Assembly: GCA_007122945.1 (NCBI GenBank)
Contig: SKSP01000100.1
Coordinates: 1 to 6,807, forward strand
Origin: Ilumatobacteraceae bacterium
Lineage (GTDB): Bacteria; Actinomycetota; Acidimicrobiia; Acidimicrobiales; Ilumatobacteraceae
Length of the DNA: 6,807 bases
Direction: 5' to 3'
In this document: positions 1 to 6,669 of the stretch, one piece after another
Layout of the letters: every line of letters begins with the position of its first letter
Position numbering within the stretch: position 1 is the first letter of the stretch
Made by a program: the position numbers and the translations under genes
Notes under the pieces: model-generated
Seen by the model: only the letters and a program-made list of their open reading frames with translations
Database searches by the model: none
What the model was told of the DNA's origin: nothing

Positions 1-454
1 ACCGGTGGAGTCGGTGGACGCCACGGACCGGCTCGAGGAACATCAGCGGGCAGGCGCCGTCGACGACCGGGACGCCCGCGTCGCGGCAGGCCTGCACCGC
101 CTCGTCGGACACCGCGCCGGCACCGGCGCCGCGGTGCAGCCAGACGGTGAGGGTGCCGGGCTCGATGCCCCGTCCGATGCGGTCGTCGACGAACCGTCGT
201 ACCACGTCGCCCGACCGCTCCGCGTTCACCATCACGAGGAGCGCACGCGCTTCGCCGGGGAGCTGGTCGACGGTGGGGACGCACGCATCGCCCTCGATCG
301 CGTCGGCCTCGGGGTGGACCGGCACGAGCGTCCGGCCGGTGTCGCGCAATCGCCGGTACACGCCGTTGGCGAACTGCTTCGGGTCGCGCCGCACTCCGAC
401 GACGCCGATCACGTCGGTGGCGAGGAACCGCTGGATCGTGCTCAGGTCGGCCAT
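1..454 (-). CDS. CoA-binding domain protein (YccU-like, CoA_binding_2), 3' end cut off by window edge
   Basis: The reverse strand encodes 151 residues with no stop before the left edge, so the C-terminus is missing, probably by only a few residues. Seen: a Rossmann-type start with IGVVGVRRDPKQFANGVYRRL at about residues 16-36 (glycine-rich turn, then the conserved N/GxxVYR helix), a PVHP strand end at 45-48, LLVMVN at 72-77, and a late DGACPLMF segment at 132-139. This pattern is typical of small stand-alone CoA-binding proteins of about 135-160 residues. They bind a CoA or nucleotide-like ligand in the cytosol, and their physiological role is mostly unknown. The ATG at 454 is preceded by AGGAG (plus-strand CTCCT, 462-466) with a 7-nt gap, which fixes the start. 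It is divergent from the uspA-like gene and could share its control region. The family call is fairly sure; ligand and role are inference. Confidence 0.85.
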   Translation of the reverse strand, partial: MADLSTIQRFLATDVIGVVGVRRDPKQFANGVYRRLRDTGRTLVPVHPEADAIEGDACVPTVDQLPGEARALLVMVNAERSGDVVRRFVDDRIGRGIEPGTLTVWLHRGAGAGAVSDEAVQACRDAGVPVVDGACPLMFLEPVRGVHRLHR

Positions 455-461
455 CGGTGAA

Positions 462-469
462 CTCCTCTC
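462..469 (-). promoter_or_regulatory. Ribosome binding site of the CoA-binding protein gene
   Basis: On the minus strand this reads GAGAGGAG, a strong Shine-Dalgarno match, with the AGGAG core 7 nt from the ATG at 454. It supports that start over any alternative. Confidence 0.75.
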
Positions 470-550
470 GTCGCCGGCGACAGCACGCCGGACGTGCCCA
501 TCGTGCGCCCCGACGGTGTCGGCGGGCAGGGTCCCACGCCGGTTCCGGAC

Positions 551-564
551 GGGACCGAGGACCC
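551..564. promoter_or_regulatory. Candidate DosR/DevR-like operator upstream of uspA-like gene
   Basis: The 14 bp read GGGACCGAGGACCC. The known mycobacterial DosR core is GGGAC-N4-GTCCC; here the spacing is identical and nine of the ten outer bases match (GACCC in place of GTCCC). The flanking bases of the longer consensus do not match well. Tandem-domain universal stress genes are classic DosR targets in mycobacteria, which makes the site worth noting. No DosR gene is in the window, so the link is inference. Confidence 0.3.
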
Positions 565-632
565 TGGTCGGGACCTCGGCGGCCGATGCACGATGATGGT
601 GGCGCGTGCGCGACGTGGCGCCCGCGCCACCG

Positions 633-639
633 AAGGAGG
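633..639 (+). promoter_or_regulatory. Ribosome binding site deciding the uspA-like start
   Basis: AAGGAGG lies 8 nt upstream of the ATG at 648. An in-frame GTG at 606 would add 14 residues but has no Shine-Dalgarno sequence, and this strong site would lie inside its coding region, so 648 is preferred. Confidence 0.8.
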
Positions 640-647
640 ATGTGGAC

Positions 648-1520
648 ATGGCCGCGAACGACGGAGTGCCGGTGCTGGTCGGGGTGGACGGGTCGGAGAA
701 CGGCCGGGCCGCCCTGCGCTGGGCGGCCGAGTGGGCGCGACGGTCGGGTGCGCCGCTCGTCGCCGCGTCGGCGTGGCAGTACCCGCGGACCGCGGCGCTC
801 CCGGGGGGTCCGCAGCTCGGACCGCCCGAGGAGATGGACCGGGTCGTCCTCGAGGATCTGCAGGCGACGATCGGCGACGAGCTCGGACCGGAGGCGGACG
901 ACGCGACGCCGGTCGTCGAGCGTGGTCCGGCGTCGTGGGCGTTGCTCGACCTGGCCGCGCGCACAGGGGCGCGCACGCTCGTGGTCGGCAAGCGCGGGCT
1001 CGGTCCGCTGGAGGGGCGGCTGCTCGGCTCGGTGAGCCGACGGGTGGCGGAGATGTCGCCGTGCCCCGTGGTCATCGTCCCGGTCGGACGGTCGGCCGAG
1101 CGGCCAGCGGAGGGGCCGATCGTCGTCGGTGTGGACGGCTCGCCGGCCGCGGAGAGCGCGGTCGAGTTCGCGACCGAGGCGGCGGCTGCAACCGACACAT
1201 CGGTCGTGCTCGTCCACGGCCTGGCCGGGCTGCCCGCGGAGCTCGCTCCCTCGGCGGTGGACCGCTTCGTCGCCCAGGCGCACGAACTGGTCGAGCGGCT
1301 CGCGATGCGGGTCAAGGAAGCGGGCGTGCACGTCGACACCTACGTCGACGTCGCCGACCCGCGCTCGCTCATCCGGGCGGTCGCCGACCGGCGTGACGCC
1401 CGTCTGATCGTGGTGGGAACCTCGGGCGACGGGCCGGTGTCGGGGATGCTCATCGGTACCGTGGTCACCCACGTGACCCAGCAGAGCGATCGGCCCGTCG
1501 CCGTCGTGCCGGCGCGTTGA
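648..1520 (+). CDS. Universal stress protein with two tandem UspA domains
   Basis: A 290-residue soluble protein made of two Usp (adenine-nucleotide alpha-hydrolase-like) domains, residues about 7-146 and 157-289. Each begins with a VGVDGS strand-turn (11-16 and 160-165) and ends with the ATP-binding signature G-x2-G-x9-G-[S/T]: G114/G117/G127-S128 in the first, G257/G260/G270-T271 in the second. Both signatures are complete, so both halves probably bind ATP. Tandem Usp proteins of about 290-300 residues are common in actinobacteria; mycobacterial examples are induced by hypoxia or nitric oxide and linked to growth arrest. The exact stress here is not shown. No membrane segment or signal peptide is visible. 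The gene is probably monocistronic: the upstream gene is divergent and the downstream gene converges 7 bp after the stop. A cluster of GGGACC-type half-sites upstream hints at DosR-type regulation. Confidence 0.95.
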   Translation: MAANDGVPVLVGVDGSENGRAALRWAAEWARRSGAPLVAASAWQYPRTAALPGGPQLGPPEEMDRVVLEDLQATIGDELGPEADDATPVVERGPASWALLDLAARTGARTLVVGKRGLGPLEGRLLGSVSRRVAEMSPCPVVIVPVGRSAERPAEGPIVVGVDGSPAAESAVEFATEAAAATDTSVVLVHGLAGLPAELAPSAVDRFVAQAHELVERLAMRVKEAGVHVDTYVDVADPRSLIRAVADRRDARLIVVGTSGDGPVSGMLIGTVVTHVTQQSDRPVAVVPAR

Positions 1521-1524
1521 CGGC
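1500..1524. terminator. Possible stem-loop at the convergent stop codons
   Basis: GCCGTC (1500-1505) can pair with GACGGC (1519-1524), spanning the uspA-like stop just before the opposing stop at 1528-1530. The GC-rich bases inside could pair further. There is no T-tract on either strand, so an intrinsic terminator is doubtful. It is listed because only 7 bp separate the two convergent genes and any termination signal must overlap coding sequence. Confidence 0.2.
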
Positions 1525-1527
1525 CGG

Positions 1528-2355
1528 TCAGCCCGCGTCGAAGCTCATCGTCCCGCTGCGGCCGCGCACGGCCTCCAGGGGGTCGCGCACGTCGTCGATG
1601 TAGCCGAGCGCGTACGCACCGATCCGGTAGCCCAACAGCCGCAGCAGGTCGTCGTCGAGCGTGGCCGCGACGTCGGGCGGTACCGAGAGGTACTGGTTCT
1701 CCTCCTGGCGGAGCCACGCCACGACGTAGGTGATGTTCAGCCCGATGCGGTCGGTGTCGGTCGTGTTGGCACCACCGCCGTGGTACACCTTGCCGGTGTA
1801 GAGCAGGCACGAGCCGCGCTCCATCTCGGCGGGCACGGTCTCGTCGTGGGTGTGGTCCTGCCGATCGGGCCAGTCCTGCGAGCCGGGGATCACCCGGGTG
1901 GCGCCGTTCGCCTCGGTGAAGTCGGTGAGCGCCCACATCGTGTTGCACTGCACGTGGTGGTCGGCCGGGAACGGGAAGAAGTCGAACGCCCACTGGTCGC
2001 GATGGATCGCCTGCGCCGGCTCGTCGGGCCCGATCGCGATCGTCTGGGTGAGGTGCAGCTGGTACCTCCGGGCGCGGTGCAGCAGTCGCCCCGTCACGTC
2101 GAGGACGAACGGGTGCTGCACGAGCCCCCGGCTCGCCGGCGAGCGGGCGACGAGCGCCCCCGAGCGTCGGGTGCGACGGCCGGCGAATCCGTCGGTGCCC
2201 GTCGGTGTCGCCGCGATGTACGGGTCCATCTCGTCGAGGATGCGATCGACGGTGGTGTCGTCGGCCAGCCGGTCGATCACGACCGCACCGTCGCGCTCGA
2301 GGATCTCGTGGACGTCGGCGGGATCCGCGTCGGCGGTGACGTGGACGAGGCTCAT
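1528..2355 (-). CDS. Phytanoyl-CoA dioxygenase (PhyH) family Fe(II)/2-oxoglutarate-dependent oxygenase
   Basis: A 275-residue protein with the double-stranded beta-helix oxygenase pattern of PhyH. Seen: an N-terminal helix region with RDGAVVIDRL (21-30), the iron-binding HxD motif in AIHRDQW (H118, D120), the distal iron histidine H192 in KVYHGGG, and R203 eleven residues later in DRIGLNI, which would hold the 2-oxoglutarate C5 carboxylate. A TMWALTDFTEANGATRVIPGSQ core strand pair (139-160) is also typical. The catalytic set is complete and the length normal, so it should be active. Members hydroxylate acyl-CoAs, amino acids and many secondary metabolites; the substrate here is unknown. It lies 34 bp downstream of the LAL regulator on the same strand, so co-transcription is likely. 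The ATG has no Shine-Dalgarno sequence but a TACCGT box 6 nt upstream, suggesting its own leaderless promoter as well. It converges with the uspA-like gene. Confidence 0.92.
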   Translation of the reverse strand: MSLVHVTADADPADVHEILERDGAVVIDRLADDTTVDRILDEMDPYIAATPTGTDGFAGRRTRRSGALVARSPASRGLVQHPFVLDVTGRLLHRARRYQLHLTQTIAIGPDEPAQAIHRDQWAFDFFPFPADHHVQCNTMWALTDFTEANGATRVIPGSQDWPDRQDHTHDETVPAEMERGSCLLYTGKVYHGGGANTTDTDRIGLNITYVVAWLRQEENQYLSVPPDVAATLDDDLLRLLGYRIGAYALGYIDDVRDPLEAVRGRSGTMSFDAG

Positions 2356-2361
2356 GGTCCG

Positions 2362-2367
2362 ACGGTA
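2362..2367 (-). promoter_or_regulatory. Candidate -10 box (TACCGT) for leaderless PhyH transcript
   Basis: The minus strand reads TACCGT, six nt (CGGACC), then the ATG at 2355. This TANNNT box at 6 nt is the geometry of actinobacterial leaderless promoters. No good -35 is seen; a TGAC overlapping the LAL stop codon lies slightly too far upstream. It would allow the oxygenase to be expressed independently of the LAL gene. Confidence 0.4.
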
Positions 2368-2389
2368 CCCGTCCCGAGCGTCGACACCG

Positions 2390-5311
2390 TCACACGAGCG
2401 ACCGTCGGGTGGCGTAGATCGCGGCCTGCGTGCGGTTGGCCGTGCCCGTCTTCATCATGATGCTGCGCACGTGGTTGGCGACGGTGTTCTCGGCGATGTA
2501 CAGATCGGCCGCGATCTCCCGGTTGCTGGCGCCGCGTGCGAGGCAGCGCAGCACCTCGAGCTCGCGCGCCGAGAGGCCGTGGGGCATCGACGGTTCGGTG
2601 GCGTCCCCGTCGGGGGTGGGTTCGGCCGTCCGCCGGGCGAGCGACATCATGCCCAACCGTTCGGCGAGCTCGTGGGCTCGTCGCCGCCGCGCCGGGGCGT
2701 CGGGGTCGCCGGGGACGGCGGCCGCCCATCGGGCCAGCGTCTCGGCCTCGTGAACCGCGGCTCCCATGTGCCGATCCATCGCCAGCGCAGCCTCGAAGTG
2801 GTCGGCGGCCGCCCCCGACCCGACCACGCCGAGCAGCATCCCGATCAGGCGATCCGCGCTGCCGAACACGGCCACGAAGTGACCGGCGGTCAGGTTCCCG
2901 CCGGCGAAGGGCTCGAGCGCGGGCAACAGCCGGTGGGCGGCGAGCTCGTCGCCGAGCTCGAACACCGCGTCGGCCAGGAACGTGAGCACGGCCGGCCACT
3001 CCGAGCCGGAGCGGTCCTCGAGATCGGTGCGCAACAGGTGGTCGACCACGCGTTGGGCGGCGTCGCGCAGGCCGAGCTCGGTGTACAGCGCGAGCAGCCC
3101 CGGCTCCCACGAGCTCCCGTCGAGGGGCTCGTCGCCGCGGATCAGCGGCCGGATCTCCTCGAGCCGTCCGGTCGCCCGGCGGACCATGAAGCTCTGCAGG
3201 CCGTGCAGCCCGTCGATGTAGTCGGTCCCGAAGGCGCCGCCGAGGTCGAGCAACCCCTCGGCGATCTGCTCGGCGGCCGCGAAGTCGCCGCGCAAGAAGG
3301 CCTCGGCGTGGTCGCTGCACCCCGCCATGTAGGCGTAGAAGGTCTGTGCCGTTTCGCGGCGCACGGTCTCGAGCTGTTGGCGGGCATCGCGCCACTCGTC
3401 GGGAAGACCGAGGCAGTAGGCGACACTGCCGCGGTAGGTGGCAGCCTGTCCGAGCAGCTCGCCGTCGCCGATGCGCAGGGCGAGCCGGGCGCCCTCGCGA
3501 GTGCGCTCGAGCAACGCCGGGCCCTCGGTGACCGACACGACGGAGTTGTGCCACAGGCTCGCTTGGAGCGCCACGGCGAGCAGACGCTCGTCGCCGATCG
3601 CCCGGGCACGCTCGATGGCCGTGGCACCGATCGAGCGCGCCTGGTCGTTGCGACCGACGAAGGTCAGCGCGCGACCGAGAGCGGCGAGCACCGCGATGTG
3701 GAGCGGGTCGTCGGGGACGAGCAGCCGGGCGGCGCGCTCGAGCAGCTCGACGGCGCGTCCGCCCGGTAGGCCGGGCCGCCACGACGCGTCCTCGTAGCCG
3801 ATCGCCGCTCGAGCCACGATCTCGGGATCGACGTCACCGACGAGCAGCTCGTACAACCGGCGCCCCTCGGCGAACGCGCCGCTGCGGACCGAGTTCGACG
3901 CGGCGGCCAGCAACAGGCGCTTGCGCTGCTCGTCGCCGGGCGCGAGGCGTCCGGCGGCCTGTTCGTAGTGGGCCGCCGCCTCCTCGAACGCGAGTGAGCG
4001 CTCGGCCTCGGCCCCGGCCACGGCGAGCCAGTGGGCGGCACGCCGTTCCTGGTCGTACAGCCCGGCGTGGACCCAGTGGTGCGCGACCCGAGCGGCGCGC
4101 CGCCGGTCACCGTGGTCGTAGCCGTCGGCGTCGTGGGATTCGAGCGCGAGTGCGACGCGCGCGTGCAGACGTGCCCGCTCGCCCGGCCCGAGCCGGTCGA
4201 TCAGCACGTGGCGGGCGAGGTCGTGGACGAAGGCGTAGCCCATGGCGCCTGGGTCCCCGAGCCGGAGCACACCGATGGCGACGCCGGCGCCGATCGCCGC
4301 CAGGGCGGTGTCGATGTCCGTGCGCGCGGCCGTGACGAGCGTGGCCGCGTCGCCGTCGTGGCCGATCACCGCGGCCAGCTCGAGCACGCGGAGGTGCTCG
4401 TCGGGCAGTTCGCGCAGACGGAGCTCGATCGTGTCGCCGATCGAACGGGGGAGCGACAGCCCCGAGGCGTCGAACCGGTCGAGCCCGCCGTGGGCGTCGA
4501 GGTGGTGCCACAGCTCACGGAGCAAGAACGCGTTGCCGCCGGTCTGGCGCTCGAGCTCGTGCGCCGCTTCGCGTGCCCGGTGCTCGTCGCTGCCACACAC
4601 GACGAGGAGGTCGACGATGTCGTCGGTTGCGAGCCCCTCCAGCTCGATCTGCTCGACGCCGTCGTGGCGCAACAGCTCGGCCACCACCTTGCCCACCTCG
4701 TCGGTGTGATCGGGGGCGGTCGTCCGGTAGGTCGCGAGCACGAGCAGCCGCTCGGTGCTCGTGGACCGCACGAGGTGGACGAGCAGCTCGAGTGACGGTC
4801 GCCCGGCCCAGTGGAGATCGTCGAGGATCATCACCAGGGGGCGTCGGGTCGTCGCGACGCGGATGGCCTCGACGACGGCGTCGAACAGCAGTCGACGGTC
4901 GTCGGTCCGCTCGGCGGCGGGGTCGGACGCGTTCGCGGCGGGGATCGTGCCGAGCAACCGCGACAACTCCCAGCGGGTCCGCACGGGCAGCGTGTCGAGG
5001 AGCGCCGGGTCGTGGGCGAGAAGGCCGCGGAGCACCTCGGAGAGGGGTTGGAACGGGGCTCCGAGCTCGGCGAAGCTCGTGCCGAGCGCGACCGCGGCGC
5101 CGGCGTCGTGGTAGTGCCGCGCGCCGGTCGCGACGAGGTGGCTCTTGCCCGCGCCGGGCTCGCCGCCGACGAACACCACCCGGCGGAGGCCGTCGCGGGC
5201 GTGCTCCCAGGCCGCGCCGAGCTGGTGCAGCTCTCGTCGCCGGCCCACGAAGGGGAGGTCGTCGGTGCCGAGCAGCCGGTCGGGCCACGCGGGCACCTCG
5301 GTCGTGCCCAT
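2390..5311 (-). CDS. LuxR-family transcriptional regulator with AAA-type ATPase domain (LAL class)
   Basis: A 973-residue cytosolic regulator. Seen: an entry motif LPFVGRRREL (19-28), Walker A GEPGAGKS (50-57), Walker B LVMILDDLHW (159-168, with D164/D165), and the TGGNAFLLREL segment (257-267) common in this ATPase family. A long alpha-helical TPR-like middle (roughly 400-850) follows, ending in a LuxR helix-turn-helix at about 911-973 with LSARELEVLRCLARGASNRE and ENTVANHV. This MalT-like order and length are classic for LAL regulators. They bind ATP and often an inducer through the TPR region and activate nearby genes. The PhyH gene follows 34 bp downstream on the same strand, and the dehydrogenase-like gene is divergent, so both are likely targets. 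The ATG at 5311 is chosen because a GTG at 5371 would add 20 arginine-rich, non-conserved residues with no Shine-Dalgarno sequence. The chosen ATG also lacks one but has a TACGGT box 6 nt upstream. Inducer unknown. Confidence 0.93.
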   Translation of the reverse strand: MGTTEVPAWPDRLLGTDDLPFVGRRRELHQLGAAWEHARDGLRRVVFVGGEPGAGKSHLVATGARHYHDAGAAVALGTSFAELGAPFQPLSEVLRGLLAHDPALLDTLPVRTRWELSRLLGTIPAANASDPAAERTDDRRLLFDAVVEAIRVATTRRPLVMILDDLHWAGRPSLELLVHLVRSTSTERLLVLATYRTTAPDHTDEVGKVVAELLRHDGVEQIELEGLATDDIVDLLVVCGSDEHRAREAAHELERQTGGNAFLLRELWHHLDAHGGLDRFDASGLSLPRSIGDTIELRLRELPDEHLRVLELAAVIGHDGDAATLVTAARTDIDTALAAIGAGVAIGVLRLGDPGAMGYAFVHDLARHVLIDRLGPGERARLHARVALALESHDADGYDHGDRRRAARVAHHWVHAGLYDQERRAAHWLAVAGAEAERSLAFEEAAAHYEQAAGRLAPGDEQRKRLLLAAASNSVRSGAFAEGRRLYELLVGDVDPEIVARAAIGYEDASWRPGLPGGRAVELLERAARLLVPDDPLHIAVLAALGRALTFVGRNDQARSIGATAIERARAIGDERLLAVALQASLWHNSVVSVTEGPALLERTREGARLALRIGDGELLGQAATYRGSVAYCLGLPDEWRDARQQLETVRRETAQTFYAYMAGCSDHAEAFLRGDFAAAEQIAEGLLDLGGAFGTDYIDGLHGLQSFMVRRATGRLEEIRPLIRGDEPLDGSSWEPGLLALYTELGLRDAAQRVVDHLLRTDLEDRSGSEWPAVLTFLADAVFELGDELAAHRLLPALEPFAGGNLTAGHFVAVFGSADRLIGMLLGVVGSGAAADHFEAALAMDRHMGAAVHEAETLARWAAAVPGDPDAPARRRRAHELAERLGMMSLARRTAEPTPDGDATEPSMPHGLSARELEVLRCLARGASNREIAADLYIAENTVANHVRSIMMKTGTANRTQAAIYATRRSLV

Positions 5312-5317
5312 CTCCCA

Positions 5318-5323
5318 ACCGTA
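5318..5323 (-). promoter_or_regulatory. Candidate -10 box (TACGGT) for leaderless LAL regulator transcript
   Basis: The minus strand reads TACGGT, six nt (TGGGAG), then the ATG at 5311. A weak -35 candidate TTCGCC (5341-5346) is 17 bp away but matches TTGACA at only three of six positions. If real, it rules out the longer GTG start at 5371. Confidence 0.4.
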
Positions 5324-5403
5324 TCGAAACGCCCACCTCCGGCGAAGGGCCCGATGGTGATTCCTGACCACCGTGGCCGAGCGCGGAACGGTCAGATCTG
5401 GTC

Positions 5404-5432
5404 ATGACAGGTACCCGACGGATCCGTACCGT
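5404..5432 (+). promoter_or_regulatory. Predicted promoter of the dehydrogenase-like gene
   Basis: ATGACA (5404-5409, five of six bases of TTGACA), a 17-bp spacer and TACCGT (5427-5432) make the best sigma-70-type promoter in the window. Transcription would begin near 5439, giving a leader of about 43 nt that contains the Shine-Dalgarno sequence. The promoter lies inside the longer reading frame that would start at 5404, which argues against that start. Confidence 0.5.
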
Positions 5433-5435
5433 CGA

Positions 5436-5453
5436 CATCGACCGCATCGACCG
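5436..5453 (+). repeat. Two tandem copies of CATCGACCG in the 5' leader
   Basis: A perfect 9-bp tandem duplication just after the predicted transcription start of the dehydrogenase-like gene. It lies in the likely untranslated leader. Function is unknown and it may be chance or replication slippage. Confidence 0.6.
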
Positions 5454-5467
5454 ACCAGCCCAGAACC

Positions 5468-5474
5468 AGGGGGA
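5468..5474 (+). promoter_or_regulatory. Ribosome binding site deciding the dehydrogenase-like start
   Basis: AGGGGGA lies 7 nt before the ATG at 5482. The alternative in-frame ATG at 5404 has no such site, so 5482 is preferred. Confidence 0.7.
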
Positions 5475-5481
5475 CACGACC

Positions 5482-6669
5482 ATGACGATCACCGACGGCA
5501 CCCGCACCGATCCGCTCACCGACGAGATGCTGGCGCGCTTCGACGCCCGAGCGGCCGAGTACGACCGCGACAACCAGTTCTTCCACGAGGACTTCGACGA
5601 GCTCCGCGCCGCGGGGTACCTCGATCTCCCGCTGCCGGTCGACATGGGCGGCGGAGGGGCGACGCTCGCCGAGGTCGACCGCGCCCAACGTCGCCTGGCG
5701 CGGGTGGCCCCGGCGACGGCCGTGGCCGTGAACATGCACCTGTACTGGGTCGGGCTCGCCGCCGATCTCCGGCGGATGGGCGACGACCGTTGCGCGTTCA
5801 TCCTCGACGCGGCGGCGCGCGGCAAGATCCTCGCCGCCGGTCACGCCGAACGCGGCAACGACATCCCGGTGCTGCTGTCGACCACGTCGGCCGAGCGGGT
5901 CGACGGCGGGTGGAAGCTCGACGGGCACAAGATCTTCGGCAGCCTCACCCCCGTCTGGGACCACCTCGGGTTCCACGCGATGGACACCAGCGATCCGGAC
6001 GCGCCCAAGATCGTGCACGGATTCCTCGACCGTGACGCCGACGGCGTCGAGGTGATCGAGACCTGGGACACGCTCGGCATGCGGGCGACGGCCAGTCACG
6101 ACACCGTCCTCGACGGTGTCTTCGTGCCCGACGAACAGATCGTGGTCGTGTGTCCGGCCGGGTTCGCCGGCGCCGACGCGTTCCACGTGTCGCTGTTCGC
6201 GTGGGCCCTGCTCGGGTTCGCGTCGGTGTACCTCGGGATCGCCGACCGGGCACTCGAGGAGACGACCCGGCAGATCCACGACAAGTCGTCGCTCGGACTG
6301 ACCCGCTCGATGGCCTACCACCCCGAGGTGCAACACCGCGTCGCCGAGATGGCGATGGCGATCGAGACGGCGTCGGCGGTGCTCGACCGGAACCTCGACG
6401 ACTGGTCGAACGGGGTCGACCACGGCGAGGCGTGGCCGGCCAAGCTCTTCACGGCGAAGCACGTGGTCGTCAACGAGGCGTGGAAGGCGGTCGACACCGC
6501 GATCGACGTGACCGGCGGCGCCGGCATCTTCCGTCGCAATCGGCTCGAGCAGCTGTTCCGCGACGCCCGCTTCGGCCGCATCCACCCGGGCAACACGCTG
6601 CTCGTCCACGAGCTGATCGGCAAGATGACCCTCGGGATCAACCCCGACGAGCAGCCCCGCTGGGGCTGA
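5482..6669 (+). CDS. Acyl-CoA dehydrogenase-fold flavoprotein lacking the usual catalytic glutamate
   Basis: A 395-residue protein with the full acyl-CoA dehydrogenase layout: N-terminal helical domain (about 10-115), beta domain with WDTLGMRAT (195-203) and FVPDEQI (214-220), and C-terminal helical domain with VTGGAGIF (343-350) and RDARFGRI (360-367). Length and FAD-fold motifs are normal. Odd: where medium-chain enzymes have the catalytic Glu in IYEGT, this protein has IHPGNT (367-372), putting P369 in place of Glu. The alternative helix position used by isovaleryl-CoA dehydrogenase also has no acid (none in 235-254). It may be a dehydrogenase with a base elsewhere, or a non-dehydrogenase member of the superfamily such as a flavin-dependent monooxygenase or a ligand-binding homologue. 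The gene is divergent from the LAL regulator and has a good promoter and Shine-Dalgarno sequence. It probably acts in the same process as the PhyH oxygenase (inference). Confidence 0.9.
   Translation: MTITDGTRTDPLTDEMLARFDARAAEYDRDNQFFHEDFDELRAAGYLDLPLPVDMGGGGATLAEVDRAQRRLARVAPATAVAVNMHLYWVGLAADLRRMGDDRCAFILDAAARGKILAAGHAERGNDIPVLLSTTSAERVDGGWKLDGHKIFGSLTPVWDHLGFHAMDTSDPDAPKIVHGFLDRDADGVEVIETWDTLGMRATASHDTVLDGVFVPDEQIVVVCPAGFAGADAFHVSLFAWALLGFASVYLGIADRALEETTRQIHDKSSLGLTRSMAYHPEVQHRVAEMAMAIETASAVLDRNLDDWSNGVDHGEAWPAKLFTAKHVVVNEAWKAVDTAIDVTGGAGIFRRNRLEQLFRDARFGRIHPGNTLLVHELIGKMTLGINPDEQPRWG

Larger units (their letters stand above)
455..647. promoter_or_regulatory. Divergent intergenic control region between the CoA-binding gene and uspA-like gene
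   Basis: This 193-bp non-coding stretch separates two divergently transcribed genes and must hold both promoters. Seen: four GGGACC/GGGTCC-type half-sites within about 48 bp (AGGGTCCC 528-535, GGGACC 551-556, GGACCCT 559-565, GGGACC 570-575). They form several alternative inverted repeats. The two GGGACC copies are 19 bp apart. A GATGAT hexamer at 592-597 could be a weak -10 for the uspA-like gene; its -35 region would then fall on the second GGGACC. No convincing -10 is visible for the leftward gene. The promoter assignments are inference. Confidence 0.45.
5312..5481. promoter_or_regulatory. Divergent control region between LAL regulator and dehydrogenase-like gene
   Basis: The 170 bp carry opposing promoter candidates and operator-like repeats. 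Seen: half-sites TGACC (5365-5369, inverted), GGTCA (5390-5394) and GGTCA (5400-5404); the last two are one helical turn apart. CTGACC (5364-5369) and GGTCAG (5390-5395) form a 6-bp inverted repeat with a 20-bp spacer. Two perfect 8-bp palindromes, CAGATCTG (5393-5400) and GTCATGAC (5401-5408), abut and overlap the rightward -35. The obvious candidate binder is the adjacent LAL regulator, but that is inference. Confidence 0.5.

Noticed and set aside
494..1396. A 300-codon Gly/Arg/Ala-rich plus-strand frame
   Set aside because: It overlaps the uspA-like gene in another frame and is compositionally biased, so it is a shadow.
1850..3769. A 639-codon open frame on the plus strand
   Set aside because: It is antisense to the LAL regulator and partly to PhyH, shows low-complexity Arg/Gly/Val-rich sequence with no domain motif, and is explained by GC-rich third positions of the real genes.
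2352..3782. A 476-codon Arg-rich minus-strand frame
   Set aside because: It overlaps the 3' half of the LAL gene in another frame; the LAL frame carries the conserved helix-turn-helix.
5312..5371. 20-residue N-terminal extension of the LAL regulator from GTG 5371
   Set aside because: The extension is Arg-rich, unlike the family, has no ribosome binding site, and contains a -10-like TACGGT placed correctly for a leaderless start at 5311.
5404..5481. 26-residue N-terminal extension of the dehydrogenase-like protein from ATG 5404
   Set aside because: There is no Shine-Dalgarno sequence at 5404, a predicted promoter lies within the extension, and AGGGGGA sits 7 nt before ATG 5482.
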